From: Owenia fusiformis
Taxonomy: Eukaryota > Annelida > Polychaeta > Sabellida > Oweniidae
DNA: 64,000 bases
Direction of reading: 5' to 3'
Assembly: GCA_903813345.2 (NCBI GenBank)
Contig: CAIIXF020000010.1
Span: 24,719,740 to 24,783,739, forward strand
This document shows positions 63,949 to 64,000 of the stretch, piece after piece; the stretch's first letter is position 1; every line of letters starts with the position of its first letter. The position numbers were made by a program, and so were the translations under genes. Below the pieces are notes generated by a model. That model was not told the DNA's origin, ran no database searches, and was given only the letters and a program-made list of their open reading frames with translations.

Positions 63949-64000
63949 TAATTATCCCAACGAACGAAGTTTGGTAGGGATATAGTGAAGCCCTCCGTCC
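63949..64000 (-). mobile_element. Start of a pearl-like subfamily C element, cut by the window end
   Basis: ATTATCCCAACGAACGAAGT, TTGGTAGGGATATAGTGAAG, CCCTCCGTCC at the last base. It begins immediately after the palindrome. Confidence 0.75.

Noticed and set aside
60933-64000. Further TUBGCP4 exons
   Set aside because: Looked for the next conserved block after ...RQSLLR on the + strand; none of the frames matches, so the next exon is presumed outside the window.

Overview
This window reads as intron-rich, AT-rich, repeat-saturated nuclear DNA from an animal, most likely a marine invertebrate. The only confident host gene is a split TUBGCP4 (gamma-tubulin complex component 4) on the + strand. 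The commonest repeats have cores built on ATGGCGGCCAT, an ACGG/ACTG tetranucleotide array and a fixed GTTCGGTGGGAT-type end. That architecture matches the 'pearl' elements described from bivalve molluscs. A mollusc host is therefore my best guess, but it is an inference.

TUBGCP4 has five consecutive coding exons: 21582-21659, 46206-46338, 46985-47142, 60471-60527 and 60853-60932. All have canonical AG/GT borders and compatible phases. Together they encode about the first 168 residues of a protein of roughly 670, so the remaining exons must lie beyond base 64000. Introns 1 and 3 are about 24.5 kb and 13.3 kb and consist largely of nested mobile elements. One further probable host exon, on the - strand at 18378-18607, encodes a charged, acidic segment I do not recognise.

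Layout. 0.2-4.6 kb: a 4.3-kb element with about 300-bp terminal inverted repeats (TIRs), containing a C2H2-like terminal exon, a GC-rich GGCCC repeat and a 371-bp triple tandem repeat. 5.2-8.3 kb: a pearl-like element, then three diverged ~480-bp repeats. 8.4-8.7 kb: an array of perfect hairpins. 8.7-11.6 kb: a dead tyrosine-recombinase element split by a 576-bp TIR transposon with a 9-bp target-site duplication (TSD) and bracketed by two direct copies of a repeat carrying a tRNA-like domain. 11.9-18.2 kb: a second pearl-like subfamily, nested inverted-repeat elements and a Tc1/mariner-type miniature inverted-repeat element (MITE). 19.6-24.5 kb: inverted arms on both sides of TUBGCP4 exon 1. 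24.9-35.1 kb: a ~10-kb inverted-repeat structure with several MITEs inside. 35.1-46 kb: a pogo-like end, a DD34D mariner fossil, a TTAA-flanked element, and pearl-like elements with clean nested insertions. 46-64 kb: exons 2-5 among hAT-like, Tc1/mariner-like and pearl-like elements, ending in a 580-bp palindrome.

The mobile elements are mostly non-autonomous or dead. The three transposase or recombinase relics are a tyrosine recombinase (9.1-10.7 kb), a mariner C-terminus (36.5-36.9 kb, - strand) and a mariner fragment (about 41.9-42.1 kb). Several nestings can be dated relative to each other because the interrupted element has an uninterrupted paralogue elsewhere in the window.
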